From: Micromonospora nigra
GTDB taxonomy: Bacteria; Actinomycetota; Actinomycetes; Mycobacteriales; Micromonosporaceae
Direction: 5' to 3'
Assembly: GCF_900091585.1 (NCBI RefSeq)
Contig: NZ_FMHT01000003.1
Coordinates: forward strand, 1,240,001 to 1,304,000
Length of the DNA: 64,000 nucleotides
Shown here piece after piece: positions 1 to 8,472 of the stretch (its first letter is position 1; each line of letters begins with the position of its first letter). The position numbers and the translations under genes were made by a program. Below the pieces are notes generated by a model that did no database searches, was not told the origin of the DNA, and saw only the letters and a program-made list of their open reading frames with translations.

Positions 1-1
1 G

Positions 2-1402
2 GTGGCCCACCTGGTCGACGGGGTGACCAAGTTCGACAAGGCGTTCTACGGCAAGGCCGCCGAGGCCGAGACGATCCGCAAGATGATCGTCGCGGCGGGC
101 AAGGACGTCCGGGTCCTGATCATCAAGCTGGCCGACCGGCTGCACAACATGCGTACCCTCGGAGTGCGCTCGGCTGCATCCCGGGAGCGGATCGCCCGCA
201 AGACCCAGGAGGTGCTCGTCCCGCTGTGCGACCGGCTGGGCATCCAGACCCTCAAGCGGGAACTCGACGACGTGGTGCTGCTGCACCTGGAACCCGACGA
301 GCACGCCCGCATCGCGCGGCACGTGCACGACCGCCCCGGCTGGGACGCCTACCTCTCCGACGTGGTGGCCAGGGCCAGGGTCGCGCTGCGGCGCAGCCGG
401 GTCGACGCGGAGGTCACGCCCCGCCCCCGGCACCTCTACTCGATCTGGAAGGACACGGTGGCCGGCAGCCACGCCACCCCGTTCGACCTGCCCCGCATCG
501 TCGTGGTGGTCGACGGTCCGGCCACCGACTGCTACGCCGCGTTGGGCGCGATCCACGGCACCTGGCGGCCGGTGCCCGGCCGGTTCAAGGACTTCATCGC
601 CTCGCCGAAGAACAACCTCTACCGCTCGCTGCACACCAGCGTGTGCGGGCCGAAGGACCGCACGGTCGAGGTGCTCATCCGCACCGAGGAGATGCACCGC
701 GCCGCCGAGTACGGCATCGCCGCCGACTTCCGCTTCCCGCCCTCCGGCGGTGCCGCCGCGGCCCGCTCCCAGCAGTTGGACTGGCTGCGCCGGGTGCTGG
801 GTTGGGAGCAGGACGCGCCCGACCCGGCGCAGTTCCTGGAGTCGTTGCGGTGCGACCTGGCGGAGGCCCAGATCCAGGTGGTGGCCGACGGCCGTCAGGT
901 GGTGCTGCCGGCCGGGGCCACCCCCGTCGACCTGGCCTACGAGTTGGGCACCGAGTGCGGCGAGCGATGTCTGGCGGCGCGGATCAACGGTCGACTGGCC
1001 CCGCTGTCGTCGGAACTGGCCGAGGGCGACGTGGTGGAGATCTACACCGAGACGGATGCCGAGAACGGTTTCGACGCCGTCGTCGCGCCGCGGGGGCCGC
1101 GCCGCGAGTGGTTGGGCTTCGTCAAGTCCCCGCACGCGCAGATGCAGATCAACCGGTGGTTCGCCGACCACACCGAGCCCGGCATCTCCATCGCCGACAA
1201 GGTACGACTGGGCCGCGCCACCATCGGCCTGGCCCTGCGCCAGCACAACCGGGGCCTGGCCAGCGACCTGCCGCTGCTGCGGCTGTCGGAGGAACTCGGC
1301 TATCCCGACCTGGAGACCCTGCTGGTCGCCGTCTTCGACCGGGTGATCGCACCGGACGAGGTGGTCCGCCAACTGATCGACCTGGTCGACCACCGGCAGT
1401 GA
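2..1402 (+). CDS. RelA/SpoT-family (p)ppGpp synthetase/hydrolase homolog, 5'-truncated
   Basis: The reading frame is open from the window edge, so the N-terminal part of the HD hydrolase domain is missing; 466 residues are visible. In order one sees the end of the HD domain (KLADRLHNMRTL near visible residue 42), a synthetase-like domain (RPRHLYSIWKD, GRFKDFIA, SLHTSV, EVLIRTEEMHRAAEYGIAA, roughly 140-245) and a TGS domain (LPAGATPVDLAYELG, roughly 305-350). The protein ends about 115 residues after the TGS domain, so the zinc-finger and ACT regulatory domains of long Rel enzymes are absent. The usual DLxAxR and EVQIRT synthetase motifs read DLPRIV and EVLIRT, so synthetase activity may be reduced (inference). 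It looks like a shorter second Rel paralog rather than the main housekeeping Rel. Confidence 0.85.
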   Translation: MAHLVDGVTKFDKAFYGKAAEAETIRKMIVAAGKDVRVLIIKLADRLHNMRTLGVRSAASRERIARKTQEVLVPLCDRLGIQTLKRELDDVVLLHLEPDEHARIARHVHDRPGWDAYLSDVVARARVALRRSRVDAEVTPRPRHLYSIWKDTVAGSHATPFDLPRIVVVVDGPATDCYAALGAIHGTWRPVPGRFKDFIASPKNNLYRSLHTSVCGPKDRTVEVLIRTEEMHRAAEYGIAADFRFPPSGGAAAARSQQLDWLRRVLGWEQDAPDPAQFLESLRCDLAEAQIQVVADGRQVVLPAGATPVDLAYELGTECGERCLAARINGRLAPLSSELAEGDVVEIYTETDAENGFDAVVAPRGPRREWLGFVKSPHAQMQINRWFADHTEPGISIADKVRLGRATIGLALRQHNRGLASDLPLLRLSEELGYPDLETLLVAVFDRVIAPDEVVRQLIDLVDHRQ

Positions 1403-1445
1403 CCGCGACGCCGCCCGTGCCGCGCGGGGCACTTTCGGCGGCCAC

Positions 1446-1451
1446 TAGCCT
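1446..1451 (+). promoter_or_regulatory. -10 hexamer TAGCCT of a probable leaderless promoter
   Basis: TAGCCT fits the actinobacterial TAnnnT -10 pattern and lies six bases before the ATG of the Nudix gene, where no separate Shine-Dalgarno site would fit. The start codon also sits in the middle of a GGGGG-ATGAT-CCCCC inverted repeat. No convincing -35 is visible. Confidence 0.5.
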
Positions 1452-1457
1452 GGGGGG

Positions 1458-2000
1458 ATGATCCCCCGCAGCCGCGCCGCCGGACGTGCCGTCGTCTACC
1501 AGGTCTTCTACCGGCTGCCGCTACCCCTGCGCCGCCGCCTGGTGCGGCTCGCCGTGCCGAAGTACATCGTCGGCGCGGTCACCCTGGTCCGCGACAGCGA
1601 GGCCGAGGGGGCGGGCCGGCTGCTGCTACTGCGCCAACCCCCGGGCAGGGGCTGGACGCTGCCGGCCGGCCTGCTCCAGAAGGGCGAGGCCCCGGTGGTG
1701 GGCGCGGCCCGGGAACTGTACGAGGAGTCCGGCGTCCGGCTGCCCCCCACCGCCCTGCGGCCGGCCACGCCCAACGCGATCGTGCACGCCAAGGGCTGGG
1801 TGGACGTGGTGTTCACCACCGAGGTGCCGGCCTCGTCCACCGCGTTCACGGTCGACGGGGCGGAGGTCTTCGAGGCCGCCTGGCACCCGCTGGACGACCT
1901 GCCCAAGCTGACCTGGCCGACGGCGCGGCTGCTCGCGTACTACGACATCGGGCCACTGGCCGGGCAGTTCCCCCCGCCGGTGCCCGACGCGCTGCCGTGA
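1458..2000 (+). CDS. Nudix hydrolase
   Basis: A 180-residue protein with a perfect Nudix box (G-x5-E-x7-RE-U-x-EE-x-G-U) spanning GLLQKGEAP through RELYEESGV at about residues 75-97. Nudix enzymes hydrolyse nucleoside diphosphates linked to another moiety using a metal bound by the box glutamates. The N-terminal 35 residues are basic and hydrophobic and precede the fold. The substrate cannot be told from sequence. Its last codons overlap the GTG start of the next gene by four bases (GTGA), so the two are probably translationally coupled, and the partner is a nucleotidyltransferase, which suggests a nucleotide-sugar or nucleotide-housekeeping role (inference). Confidence 0.88.
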   Translation: MIPRSRAAGRAVVYQVFYRLPLPLRRRLVRLAVPKYIVGAVTLVRDSEAEGAGRLLLLRQPPGRGWTLPAGLLQKGEAPVVGAARELYEESGVRLPPTALRPATPNAIVHAKGWVDVVFTTEVPASSTAFTVDGAEVFEAAWHPLDDLPKLTWPTARLLAYYDIGPLAGQFPPPVPDALP

Positions 2001-2833
2001 CCGTCGAGATCTGCGCCGTCGTCCTCGCCGCCGGCGAGGGCACCCGGTTGCGTCCGCTGACCGACCGGCTGCCCAAGGCGCTCTGCCCGGTCGGCAACGT
2101 GCCGCTGCTCGACCGGGCCCTGCACCGGCTCGCCGGGCTCGGCCTGACCGGGCCGACCCGCGTCGCGGTGAACGCCTGCTACCTCGGCGGCCGGGTCGTC
2201 GCGCACGTCGGCGACCGGGCCCACCTGTCCGTGGAACCGGGCGACCCGCTGGGCACCGCGGGCGGGGTGGCCCGCCTGCGGAACTGGATCGACGGCCGGG
2301 GCGTGCTGGTGGGCAACGCCGACGCCTACCTGTCCGCCCCGACGGCACCGCCCGGCCCCGACGTGGCGGCGCTGCTGCACGGGTGGGACGGCGACTCGGT
2401 GCGCCTGCTCGGTCAGCCCGCGCCGGATCCGGCCGCTCCGGGGACCTTCGACGGCCACCTGTTCACCGGCTTCTCACTGTTGCCGTGGCGGCTGGTCCGC
2501 GATCTGCCGCAGGGCTTCGGTGACCTGGTCCGGGCGGTGTGGCGGCCCGCCGAGGCCGCCGGCCGGCTCGCCGTGGTGCCGTACCGGGGGACGTTCCTCG
2601 ACACCGGCACCCCGGCCGACTACCTCGCCGCCAACCTGCACGCGGCCGACGGCGGTGTCCTGGTCGCCGCCGACGCCACGGTGACGGGCCGCTGCCGGGA
2701 GTCGGTGGTCGGTGCGGGCGCGACGGTGCGCGGCGACATCACCCGCACGGTGGTCTGGCCGGGTGCCACGGTCGGTCCGGACGAACGCCTGCACGACGTG
2801 GTCCGCACCCCCACCGGCACCGTCCGGGCCTGA
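1997..2833 (+). CDS. Sugar-phosphate nucleotidyltransferase (mannose-1-P guanylyltransferase-like)
   Basis: This 278-residue protein opens with the pyrophosphorylase signature AVVLAAGEGTRLRPLT and the lysine of LPKALCPVGN, the nucleotide-binding P-loop of NTP_transferase family enzymes. The middle keeps GTAGGVARL and VLVGNADAYL, the metal-binding aspartate region. The last 60 residues (GGVLVAADATVTGRC onward) look like a few hexapeptide turns of a left-handed beta helix, as in mannose-1-phosphate guanylyltransferases. It should form NDP-sugars from sugar-1-phosphates; GTP and mannose are the likeliest substrates but this is inference. The GTG start overlaps the Nudix stop codon. Confidence 0.85.
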   Translation: MTVEICAVVLAAGEGTRLRPLTDRLPKALCPVGNVPLLDRALHRLAGLGLTGPTRVAVNACYLGGRVVAHVGDRAHLSVEPGDPLGTAGGVARLRNWIDGRGVLVGNADAYLSAPTAPPGPDVAALLHGWDGDSVRLLGQPAPDPAAPGTFDGHLFTGFSLLPWRLVRDLPQGFGDLVRAVWRPAEAAGRLAVVPYRGTFLDTGTPADYLAANLHAADGGVLVAADATVTGRCRESVVGAGATVRGDITRTVVWPGATVGPDERLHDVVRTPTGTVRA

Positions 2834-2918
2834 CCCCGGCCGGGTGCCGGCTGTTCGCGGCGGGGCCGGCGGGAAGGCTCTACCATGAGCGGGACGTCGA
2901 CGAACGGAGAAGCCGCCC

Positions 2919-3206
2919 GTGATCACCGCGATCGTGCTGATCGACTGCGCCACCGACTCGATTCCCGAGGTGGCCGAGACCCTGGCCGCGCTGCCCGGCG
3001 TCAGCGAGGTCTACTCGGTGGCCGGGCACGTCGACCTGATCGCCATGGTCCGGGTCCGCGAGTTCGAGCAGATCGCCCAGGTCATCGCCGGCAGCATCTC
3101 CAAGGTCCCGGGCGTACTGAACACCGACTCGCACATCGCCTTCCGGGCGTACTCGCAGCACGACCTGGAGGAGGCGTTCGCGATCGGGTTGGCGAACGCC
3201 GACTGA
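2919..3206 (+). CDS. Lrp/AsnC ligand-binding (RAM) domain protein
   Basis: A 95-residue protein that consists only of the AsnC C-terminal sensory domain: alternating beta strands and helices with PEVAETLAALPGVSEVYSVAGHVDLIAMV, and no helix-turn-helix. Stand-alone RAM domains oligomerise and bind small effectors such as amino acids; they may modulate full-length Lrp proteins. The GTG start is chosen because GGAG lies nine bases upstream. It is followed by a strong hairpin shared with the convergent DUF4142 gene. Confidence 0.85.
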   Translation: MITAIVLIDCATDSIPEVAETLAALPGVSEVYSVAGHVDLIAMVRVREFEQIAQVIAGSISKVPGVLNTDSHIAFRAYSQHDLEEAFAIGLANAD

Positions 3207-3277
3207 ACCGCCCCCGGCGGCGCGCGGGCGAGGGCTCGACGGCGGAGCGGACCGACCCGCCCAGGCGGCGCGCGGAC

Positions 3278-3314
3278 GATGGCCGGCCCACCCGTGAGGG
3301 GTGGACCGGCCATC
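3278..3314. terminator. Bidirectional hairpin between convergent genes
   Basis: Arms of 15 bases (3278-3292 and 3300-3314) pair with one mismatch around a seven-base loop. The hairpin lies between the stop codons of the AsnC-type gene and the DUF4142 gene. Confidence 0.75.
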
Positions 3315-3328
3315 AGTCACCGGATGGT

Positions 3329-3952
3329 TCAGCTCTGCTGCGGAACCGGTGTCTCGGTGGTGGTGCCACCCGGGGCCGGGGTCATGGTGCCGCCCGGGGT
3401 GGGCGTACCGGTACCGGAGGCCTGCGGGACCGGGATGCCCATGTGCTCGGCCAGCTGCACCAGCGCGTCGTAGTGCGCCTGCAGGACCGGCAGCGCGGTC
3501 TGGGCCAGCTGGACCACCTGCGGCTCGCTACCCTGCGAGATCTCCGTCTGGGTGGCCTGGATGGCCGTGACGTGGCCGTTCAGCGACTGCGTCACCCACA
3601 GCCGGTCGAACTCCTCACCGCTGGCGTTCCTGAGCTGCTCCAGCCCCTGCTTCTGCTCGCCCATGAGTTCGGTCGGCAGTTCGATGCCCAGTTGCTGCGC
3701 CAACTCCCGCACCGACTGGTCGAGCTGGGTGTGGTCGATGTAGAGCTTCTGGGCGAGTTCCTTGACCTCCTGACTCTGCGCCTTCTGCTGCGCCAGTTCG
3801 CCGGCTTCGATCTCGTACAGGTTGGCCTGGTGGACCGCCTGCACGTACTGGGTGTCCTGCTCCGACGGCTGCGCCGCCTGCGCCGCCGCAGCGGGCGCCA
3901 ACCCGACCAGCACCAGCACGGCCAGCAGGCCCAGGCGTTTGATACCCAACAT
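3329..3952 (-). CDS. Secreted DUF4142 (ferritin-like four-helix) protein
   Basis: A 207-residue exported protein. The ATG at 3952 is preferred over an upstream in-frame start because a GGGGGGAAG ribosome site precedes it. A typical signal peptide (basic IKRLG, hydrophobic core, AAAAQA cleavage region) covers about residues 1-28. The mature part is almost entirely helical, rich in Gln, Glu and Leu (VQAVHQANLYEIEAGELAQQ), typical of DUF4142, whose members resemble ferritin-like bundles. A Thr/Gly/Pro tail of about 35 residues ends the protein. Function is unknown in the family. It lies just downstream of qcrB but has its own orientation-matched hairpin boundaries. Confidence 0.85.
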   Translation of the reverse strand: MLGIKRLGLLAVLVLVGLAPAAAAQAAQPSEQDTQYVQAVHQANLYEIEAGELAQQKAQSQEVKELAQKLYIDHTQLDQSVRELAQQLGIELPTELMGEQKQGLEQLRNASGEEFDRLWVTQSLNGHVTAIQATQTEISQGSEPQVVQLAQTALPVLQAHYDALVQLAEHMGIPVPQASGTGTPTPGGTMTPAPGGTTTETPVPQQS

Positions 3953-4037
3953 GCTTCCCCCCCTTGAGACGTTGGACCGCACGGATACCCGACTGGCCGG
4001 GGATATTCCTGCGATCGCTCACCGGGCGGAAACGCCA

Positions 4038-4071
4038 CGTGGCGCCCCCGGATCGCTCCGGGGGCGCCACG
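4038..4071 (-). terminator. Terminator of the qcr operon
   Basis: A perfect 15-bp stem (4038-4052 with 4057-4071) around a four-base loop begins about 15 bases past the qcrB stop codon. Confidence 0.75.
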
Positions 4072-4085
4072 ACGTGTCGCGAGGG

Positions 4086-5705
4086 TCAGCGGCGCTCGCC
4101 GCTGCCGATCTCCTCCCGCCCGGGGGCGGGCTCGACGGGCGGGTGGCCCGGCGAGACCGGTGCCTCGGCCGGCCGCTCGATCGGGTAGAAGAAGCCCCGG
4201 ATGGCCGGCCCGAGGGCCCCCAGCCGGTTCATCTTCTTCGGCACGACCCAGTCGGAGTACTCCAGCTCACCGTGCCCGTCGGCGGCGGCGCTGAGCGGCT
4301 GGTGCACCTCGACGAACCGGCCGTCGGGCAGGCGCCGGATGATGCCGGTCTCCACGCCGTGGGCCAGCACCTCCCGGTCGTGCTGTTGCAGGCCGAGGCA
4401 GATGCGGTAGGTGAGGTAGTAGGCCAGCGGCGGCAGGATCAACAGGCCGATCCGACCGGCCCAGGTCATCGCGTTCAGGCTGATGTAGAACTTGTCGGCG
4501 ATGACGTCGTTCGCCCCGGAGAGGGTCAGCACGACGTAGAAGGTGATGGCCATGGCGCCCAGGCCGGTCCGGAACGGGACGTCCCGGGGCCGCTGGAGCA
4601 GGTTGTGGCTCCTGCGGTCCTTCAGGTGCCGGGCCTCCATGAAGGGGTAGAGCGTGGAGAGCGCCACCAGGATGCCCGGTAGGACCACGGTCGGCCAGAA
4701 CAGCGGCGGAATGACGTACCCGTCGCCGATCGGAATGTTGATCTCCCAGGCCGGCATCAGTCGGGTCGAACCGTCGAGGAACATGACGTACCAGTCGGGC
4801 TGGCTGGCGGCCGAGACCACCCACGCCTCGTACGGGCCGAACAGCCAGATCGGGTTGATCTGGAACAGACCGCCCATGAGGGCCACCACGCCGAAGACGA
4901 CCATGAAGAAGCCGCCCTGCTTCAGCGCGTAGCGCGGGAACATCCGCTCGCCCACCACGTTGCCGTTGGTCCGGCCGGGGCCGGGCCACTGGGTGTGCTT
5001 CTGCTTGAAGACCAGACCGAGGTGGGCGCTGATCAGCGCCACCAGCAGGCCCGGGATGAGCAGCACGTGGGCGATGAAGAACCGGCTGATGATGATCGTG
5101 CCGGGGAACTCGCCGTCGAAGACCGCGGCGGTCACCCAGGAACCGATCACCGGGATGGACAACATGATCGCCGAGGCGATCCGCAGGCCGGTGCCGGACA
5201 GGCCGTCGTCCGGCAGCGAGTAGCCGGTGAAGCCGGCGAGGAAGCCGACCCAGAACAGCAGCGAGCCGATGATCCAGTTGGTCTCCCGCGGCTTGCGGAA
5301 CGCGCCGGTGAAGAACACCCGCATCATGTGCACCACGATCGCGGCCATGAACAGCAGCGCCGACCAGTGGTGCATCTGCCGCATGATCAGACCGCCGCGG
5401 ACGTCGAACGAGATGTCCAGGCTGGAGGCGTAGGCGGCCGACATCGGCGTGCCCCGCAGCGGGGCGTAGCTGCCGTTGTAGATGACCTCGGTCATCGCCG
5501 GCTCGTAGAAGAAGGTGAGGAACACGCCGGTCAGCAGCAGGATCACGAACGAGAAGAGCGCGATCTCGCCGAGCAGGAACGACCAGTGGTCGGGGAAGAC
5601 CTTGTTCAGCAGCCGACGCAGGGGCGTGGCCACCTGGAACCGGTCGTCCACCCCGCGAGCGGCGTTGCCTGGTACCGCTGCCATGTCAAACTTGCGCCGT
5701 TTCAC
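4086..5705 (-). CDS. qcrB: Cytochrome bc1 complex cytochrome b subunit
   Basis: A 539-residue polytopic membrane protein that carries the two b hemes and quinol sites of the menaquinol:cytochrome c oxidoreductase. Heme histidines are visible in MHHWSALLFMAAIVVHMM (His112, His126) and RFFIAHVLL...SAHLG (His213, His228). The Qo-site motif reads PDWY, as in actinobacterial enzymes. A soluble C-terminal extension of about 120 residues follows the last membrane segments, also typical of Actinobacteria. The GTG at 5705 overlaps the qcrA stop codon (GTGA), so translation is probably coupled; an ATG seven codons later is the alternative. Order in transcription is ctaE, qcrC, qcrA, qcrB. Confidence 0.95.
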   Translation of the reverse strand: MKRRKFDMAAVPGNAARGVDDRFQVATPLRRLLNKVFPDHWSFLLGEIALFSFVILLLTGVFLTFFYEPAMTEVIYNGSYAPLRGTPMSAAYASSLDISFDVRGGLIMRQMHHWSALLFMAAIVVHMMRVFFTGAFRKPRETNWIIGSLLFWVGFLAGFTGYSLPDDGLSGTGLRIASAIMLSIPVIGSWVTAAVFDGEFPGTIIISRFFIAHVLLIPGLLVALISAHLGLVFKQKHTQWPGPGRTNGNVVGERMFPRYALKQGGFFMVVFGVVALMGGLFQINPIWLFGPYEAWVVSAASQPDWYVMFLDGSTRLMPAWEINIPIGDGYVIPPLFWPTVVLPGILVALSTLYPFMEARHLKDRRSHNLLQRPRDVPFRTGLGAMAITFYVVLTLSGANDVIADKFYISLNAMTWAGRIGLLILPPLAYYLTYRICLGLQQHDREVLAHGVETGIIRRLPDGRFVEVHQPLSAAADGHGELEYSDWVVPKKMNRLGALGPAIRGFFYPIERPAEAPVSPGHPPVEPAPGREEIGSGERR

Positions 5706-6787
5706 GGCCGCTCCCAGAAGTCGGGCCCGACGGTCTCGGTGTAGTCGGACTTCGCCACGAAGTAGCCCTCCGAGTCCACCTCGATCGGCAGTTGCGGCAG
5801 TCGCCGGCTGGCCGGGCCGAAGATGGGCTTGGCGTTGTCGGTGATCAGGAACTGCGACTGGTGGCACGGGCACAGCAGCCGGTTGGTCTGCTGCTCGTAC
5901 AGGCTGGCGGGGCAGCCGGCGTGCGTGCAGATCTTGGAGTAGGCGGCGTAGTTGCCCCACATGTAGCCGCCGTTGCCCGCGCGCTCGTTGTTGCGGCGCG
6001 AGATCTCCGCGTCCGAGTCCCGCAGGTGGATCAGCAGGGTCGGCGACTCGGCGTACTGGTTGCTGACGCCGTGCGGCACGCCCGGGAACACGGTGATCTG
6101 GCCGCCGGCGCTGACGTCCGCCGGCCGGATCGGCCGGCCGTCCTCGCGGACCAGTCGGATGCGCTCACCGTCCCGAGGCGCGAAGCCGGTGGTGAACATC
6201 TGGTTGTCCTCGTGCGGCTGGGAGATCAGCCCACCCACCAACGGCGCCGCGGCGACCGCGCCGACCGGCGCGAGGCCCGCCAGCAGCGACAGGCCCAGCA
6301 GCGGACGACGCTTCACGCCCAGTTCGTCGGCCATGTACAGCATGGTCTGGCCGGTGATGGTCCGGTCGTCGGCCGAGAAGGCGCCCTCGTGCCGGTCCTG
6401 GATCGAGACCTCCTTGGGCAGCAGCTTCTTGCCCCAGGTGAGGATGCCGAAGCCGATGCCCAGCAGGGCGACGCCCAGGGTCAGGCCGAGCAGCGGGGTG
6501 TAGAACTCGTCACCGCCACGACCGGCGGAGTACTCCCACGGCCACCAGATGTAGACCACCAGGAAGGCGGTGGCCGCCAGGCCGGTCAGCAGGAAGAACG
6601 CGGCGACCACGCGGGTCAGCCGGCGCTCGGCCTTGCTGCCCGGGACGACCTGCGGCTCGTAGTGGACGATCTCGATGTCGTCCCGGCGGGCGCCCTCGCG
6701 GACGATGTCGAACTGGGTCACCCCGGGGGCGTGCACGTCGAGCGGCTCCCGACCCTGTTGGGCCCGGTGCTCAATCTGGGTGCTCAT
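5702..6787 (-). CDS. qcrA: Rieske iron-sulfur subunit of the cytochrome bc1 complex
   Basis: A 361-residue protein with the Rieske [2Fe-2S] motifs CTHAGC (Cys287, His289) and CPCHQS (Cys306, His309), plus the disulfide cysteines 292 and 308. The N-terminal half contains three predicted membrane segments (about 58-82, 97-118 and 163-186), the long actinobacterial form rather than the single-anchor mitochondrial form. It transfers electrons from quinol to the cytochrome c subunit QcrC. It overlaps qcrB by four bases and lies 67 bases downstream of qcrC. Confidence 0.95.
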   Translation of the reverse strand: MSTQIEHRAQQGREPLDVHAPGVTQFDIVREGARRDDIEIVHYEPQVVPGSKAERRLTRVVAAFFLLTGLAATAFLVVYIWWPWEYSAGRGGDEFYTPLLGLTLGVALLGIGFGILTWGKKLLPKEVSIQDRHEGAFSADDRTITGQTMLYMADELGVKRRPLLGLSLLAGLAPVGAVAAAPLVGGLISQPHEDNQMFTTGFAPRDGERIRLVREDGRPIRPADVSAGGQITVFPGVPHGVSNQYAESPTLLIHLRDSDAEISRRNNERAGNGGYMWGNYAAYSKICTHAGCPASLYEQQTNRLLCPCHQSQFLITDNAKPIFGPASRRLPQLPIEVDSEGYFVAKSDYTETVGPDFWERP

Positions 6788-6854
6788 GCCGTCACCTCGC
6801 TACGGGCGGTGCCGGGGCACGGCACCGCGGCGCTGATTCCAACAGTCGGCCCGG

Positions 6855-7691
6855 TCACGACTTGCCCGCAATCCACAGGCTGGCGAAGACGAGCGCGACG
6901 ATGCCCACCAGGAAGATCGCGAGACCCTCGGTGGAGGGGCCGTACCGACCCAGGTTGAACCCGCCCGGGTCCCCGTCGTTCTTCAGCGTCTCCTGGATGT
7001 AGGCGATGATGTCCGCCTTCTCCTCGGGAGCGAGCTGGTTGTCGCCGAAGACCGGCATGTTCTGCGGGCCGCTCAGCATGGCGGCGTAGATCTGCCGGTC
7101 GGTGGCCGGGGCGAGGCTCGGGGCGTACTTGCCGGACGAGAGCGCGCCGCCGCCGCCGCTGAAGGCGTGGCACTGCGAGCAGTTGATCCGGTACAGCTCG
7201 CCACCCCGGGCGACGTTGCCGTCGGCGTGGAGGTTGTCGCCGGCCGGCACCTGCGGGCCGCCGCCCAGTTCCTGGATGTACTGCGCGAGCTGACGGGTCT
7301 CCTCGTCGGTGAAGACCTCCGGCTTGCGGGCCGCCTGGACCTCCTGGCGGGCCATCGGCATGCGTCCGGTCCCGACCTGGAACTCCACGGAGGCGGCGCC
7401 GACGCCGATCAGGCTCGGCCCGCGGTCCTCGACGCCCTGGGCGTTGCGGCCGTGGCACGTCACACAGCTCACGTCGAACAGCGCCTTGCCCTCGGCTGCG
7501 GCGCCGCTCAACGGCGGGTTTTCCTGCGCCTGCACGCCGGGGGCGAAGACGGTGTAGGCACCGCCGGCCAGCATCAGCGCGGCGACCAGCCGGACCGCGG
7601 CGCCCAGCCGGCGGCGGCCCCTGCTGCGCGCGGCGGGCCGCTCGCGCAGCCGCGCGAGCAGACCGCGTCGGCGGTCGTTGTCAGAAGTCAT
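6855..7691 (-). CDS. qcrC: Diheme cytochrome c subunit of the bc1 complex
   Basis: A 278-residue protein with two c-type heme sites, CVTCH (Cys76, Cys79, His80) and CSQCH (Cys171, Cys174, His175). An N-terminal membrane segment after an arginine-rich stretch (about 33-53) and a C-terminal anchor (about 252-272) place both heme domains outside the membrane. Actinobacteria use this diheme subunit to pass electrons straight to cytochrome aa3 oxidase, so no soluble cytochrome c is needed. It is transcribed after ctaE and before qcrA. Confidence 0.95.
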   Translation of the reverse strand: MTSDNDRRRGLLARLRERPAARSRGRRRLGAAVRLVAALMLAGGAYTVFAPGVQAQENPPLSGAAAEGKALFDVSCVTCHGRNAQGVEDRGPSLIGVGAASVEFQVGTGRMPMARQEVQAARKPEVFTDEETRQLAQYIQELGGGPQVPAGDNLHADGNVARGGELYRINCSQCHAFSGGGGALSSGKYAPSLAPATDRQIYAAMLSGPQNMPVFGDNQLAPEEKADIIAYIQETLKNDGDPGGFNLGRYGPSTEGLAIFLVGIVALVFASLWIAGKS

Positions 7692-7764
7692 GACCTGTGT
7701 CCTTAACCGGTTGGACCTTGCCTGAGAGGGACGGAGCAGAGGCGCGGTTCGTGACGCGCCAAGA

Positions 7765-8364
7765 TCACTGAAGCCAGTAGATCATGGCGTAGAGCCCGAT
7801 CCACACGACGTCGACGAAGTGCCAGTAGTAGGACACGACGATCGCCGAGGTCGCCTGGGCGGGTGTGAACCGGCCCATCGTCGTGCGGATCATGAAGATC
7901 ACGAAGGCGACCAGACCGCCGGTCACGTGCAGGCCGTGGAAGCCGGTGGTCAGGTAGAACATTGAACCGTAGCCGTCTGCGTTGATCTTGATGCCCTCGT
8001 GCACCAGCTCGCGGTACTCGTTGAGCTGGCCGAGAACGAAGATCAGGCCCATCACGAAGGTGATCGTGAACCAGCGCCGCAGGGCGTGCACGTCCCCCTT
8101 CTCCGCAGCGAAGACACCGAGCTGGCAGGTCACCGAGGACAACACCAGGATCACCGTGAACGTCGTCGCGTACGGGATGTTCAGGTGCTGGGTGTGCTCC
8201 GCCCACTGCTCCGGCGCCGCCGCGCGGATGGAGAAGTACATCGCGAACAGCGCCGCGAAGAACATGAGTTCGCTGGAGAGCCACACGATCGTTCCGACGC
8301 TGACCATGTTCGGCCGCGTCAGGGAGTGGATCCGGCTCTTGTCAATGGCTGGGGCCGCAGTCAC
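7765..8364 (-). CDS. ctaE: Cytochrome c oxidase subunit III
   Basis: A 199-residue integral membrane protein of the heme-copper oxidase subunit III family. It keeps [24 protein letters not shown] near the N-terminus and TTGFHGLHV and WHFVDVVWI motifs in the later helices. The GTG at 8364 matches the usual N-terminus; an in-frame GTG eight codons upstream is an alternative. It is the first gene of the ctaE-qcrCAB block and is divergent from the CtaG-like gene across about 110 bases. Confidence 0.93.
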   Translation of the reverse strand: MTAAPAIDKSRIHSLTRPNMVSVGTIVWLSSELMFFAALFAMYFSIRAAAPEQWAEHTQHLNIPYATTFTVILVLSSVTCQLGVFAAEKGDVHALRRWFTITFVMGLIFVLGQLNEYRELVHEGIKINADGYGSMFYLTTGFHGLHVTGGLVAFVIFMIRTTMGRFTPAQATSAIVVSYYWHFVDVVWIGLYAMIYWLQ

Positions 8365-8459
8365 GCGGTCATTATTGCCCCTGACCACGGCCGGCGATCA
8401 GCGGGGGGCCAAACCTGTGGTCCGGGTGGCCCGATCGGTACCGTCCGGTTCGCCTGACC

Positions 8460-8465
8460 TAGGCT
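8460..8465 (+). promoter_or_regulatory. -10 hexamer TAGGCT of a probable leaderless promoter
   Basis: TAGGCT lies seven bases before the GTG of the CtaG-like gene, and no purine-rich ribosome site is present between them. Confidence 0.5.
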
Positions 8466-8472
8466 GATTGTC

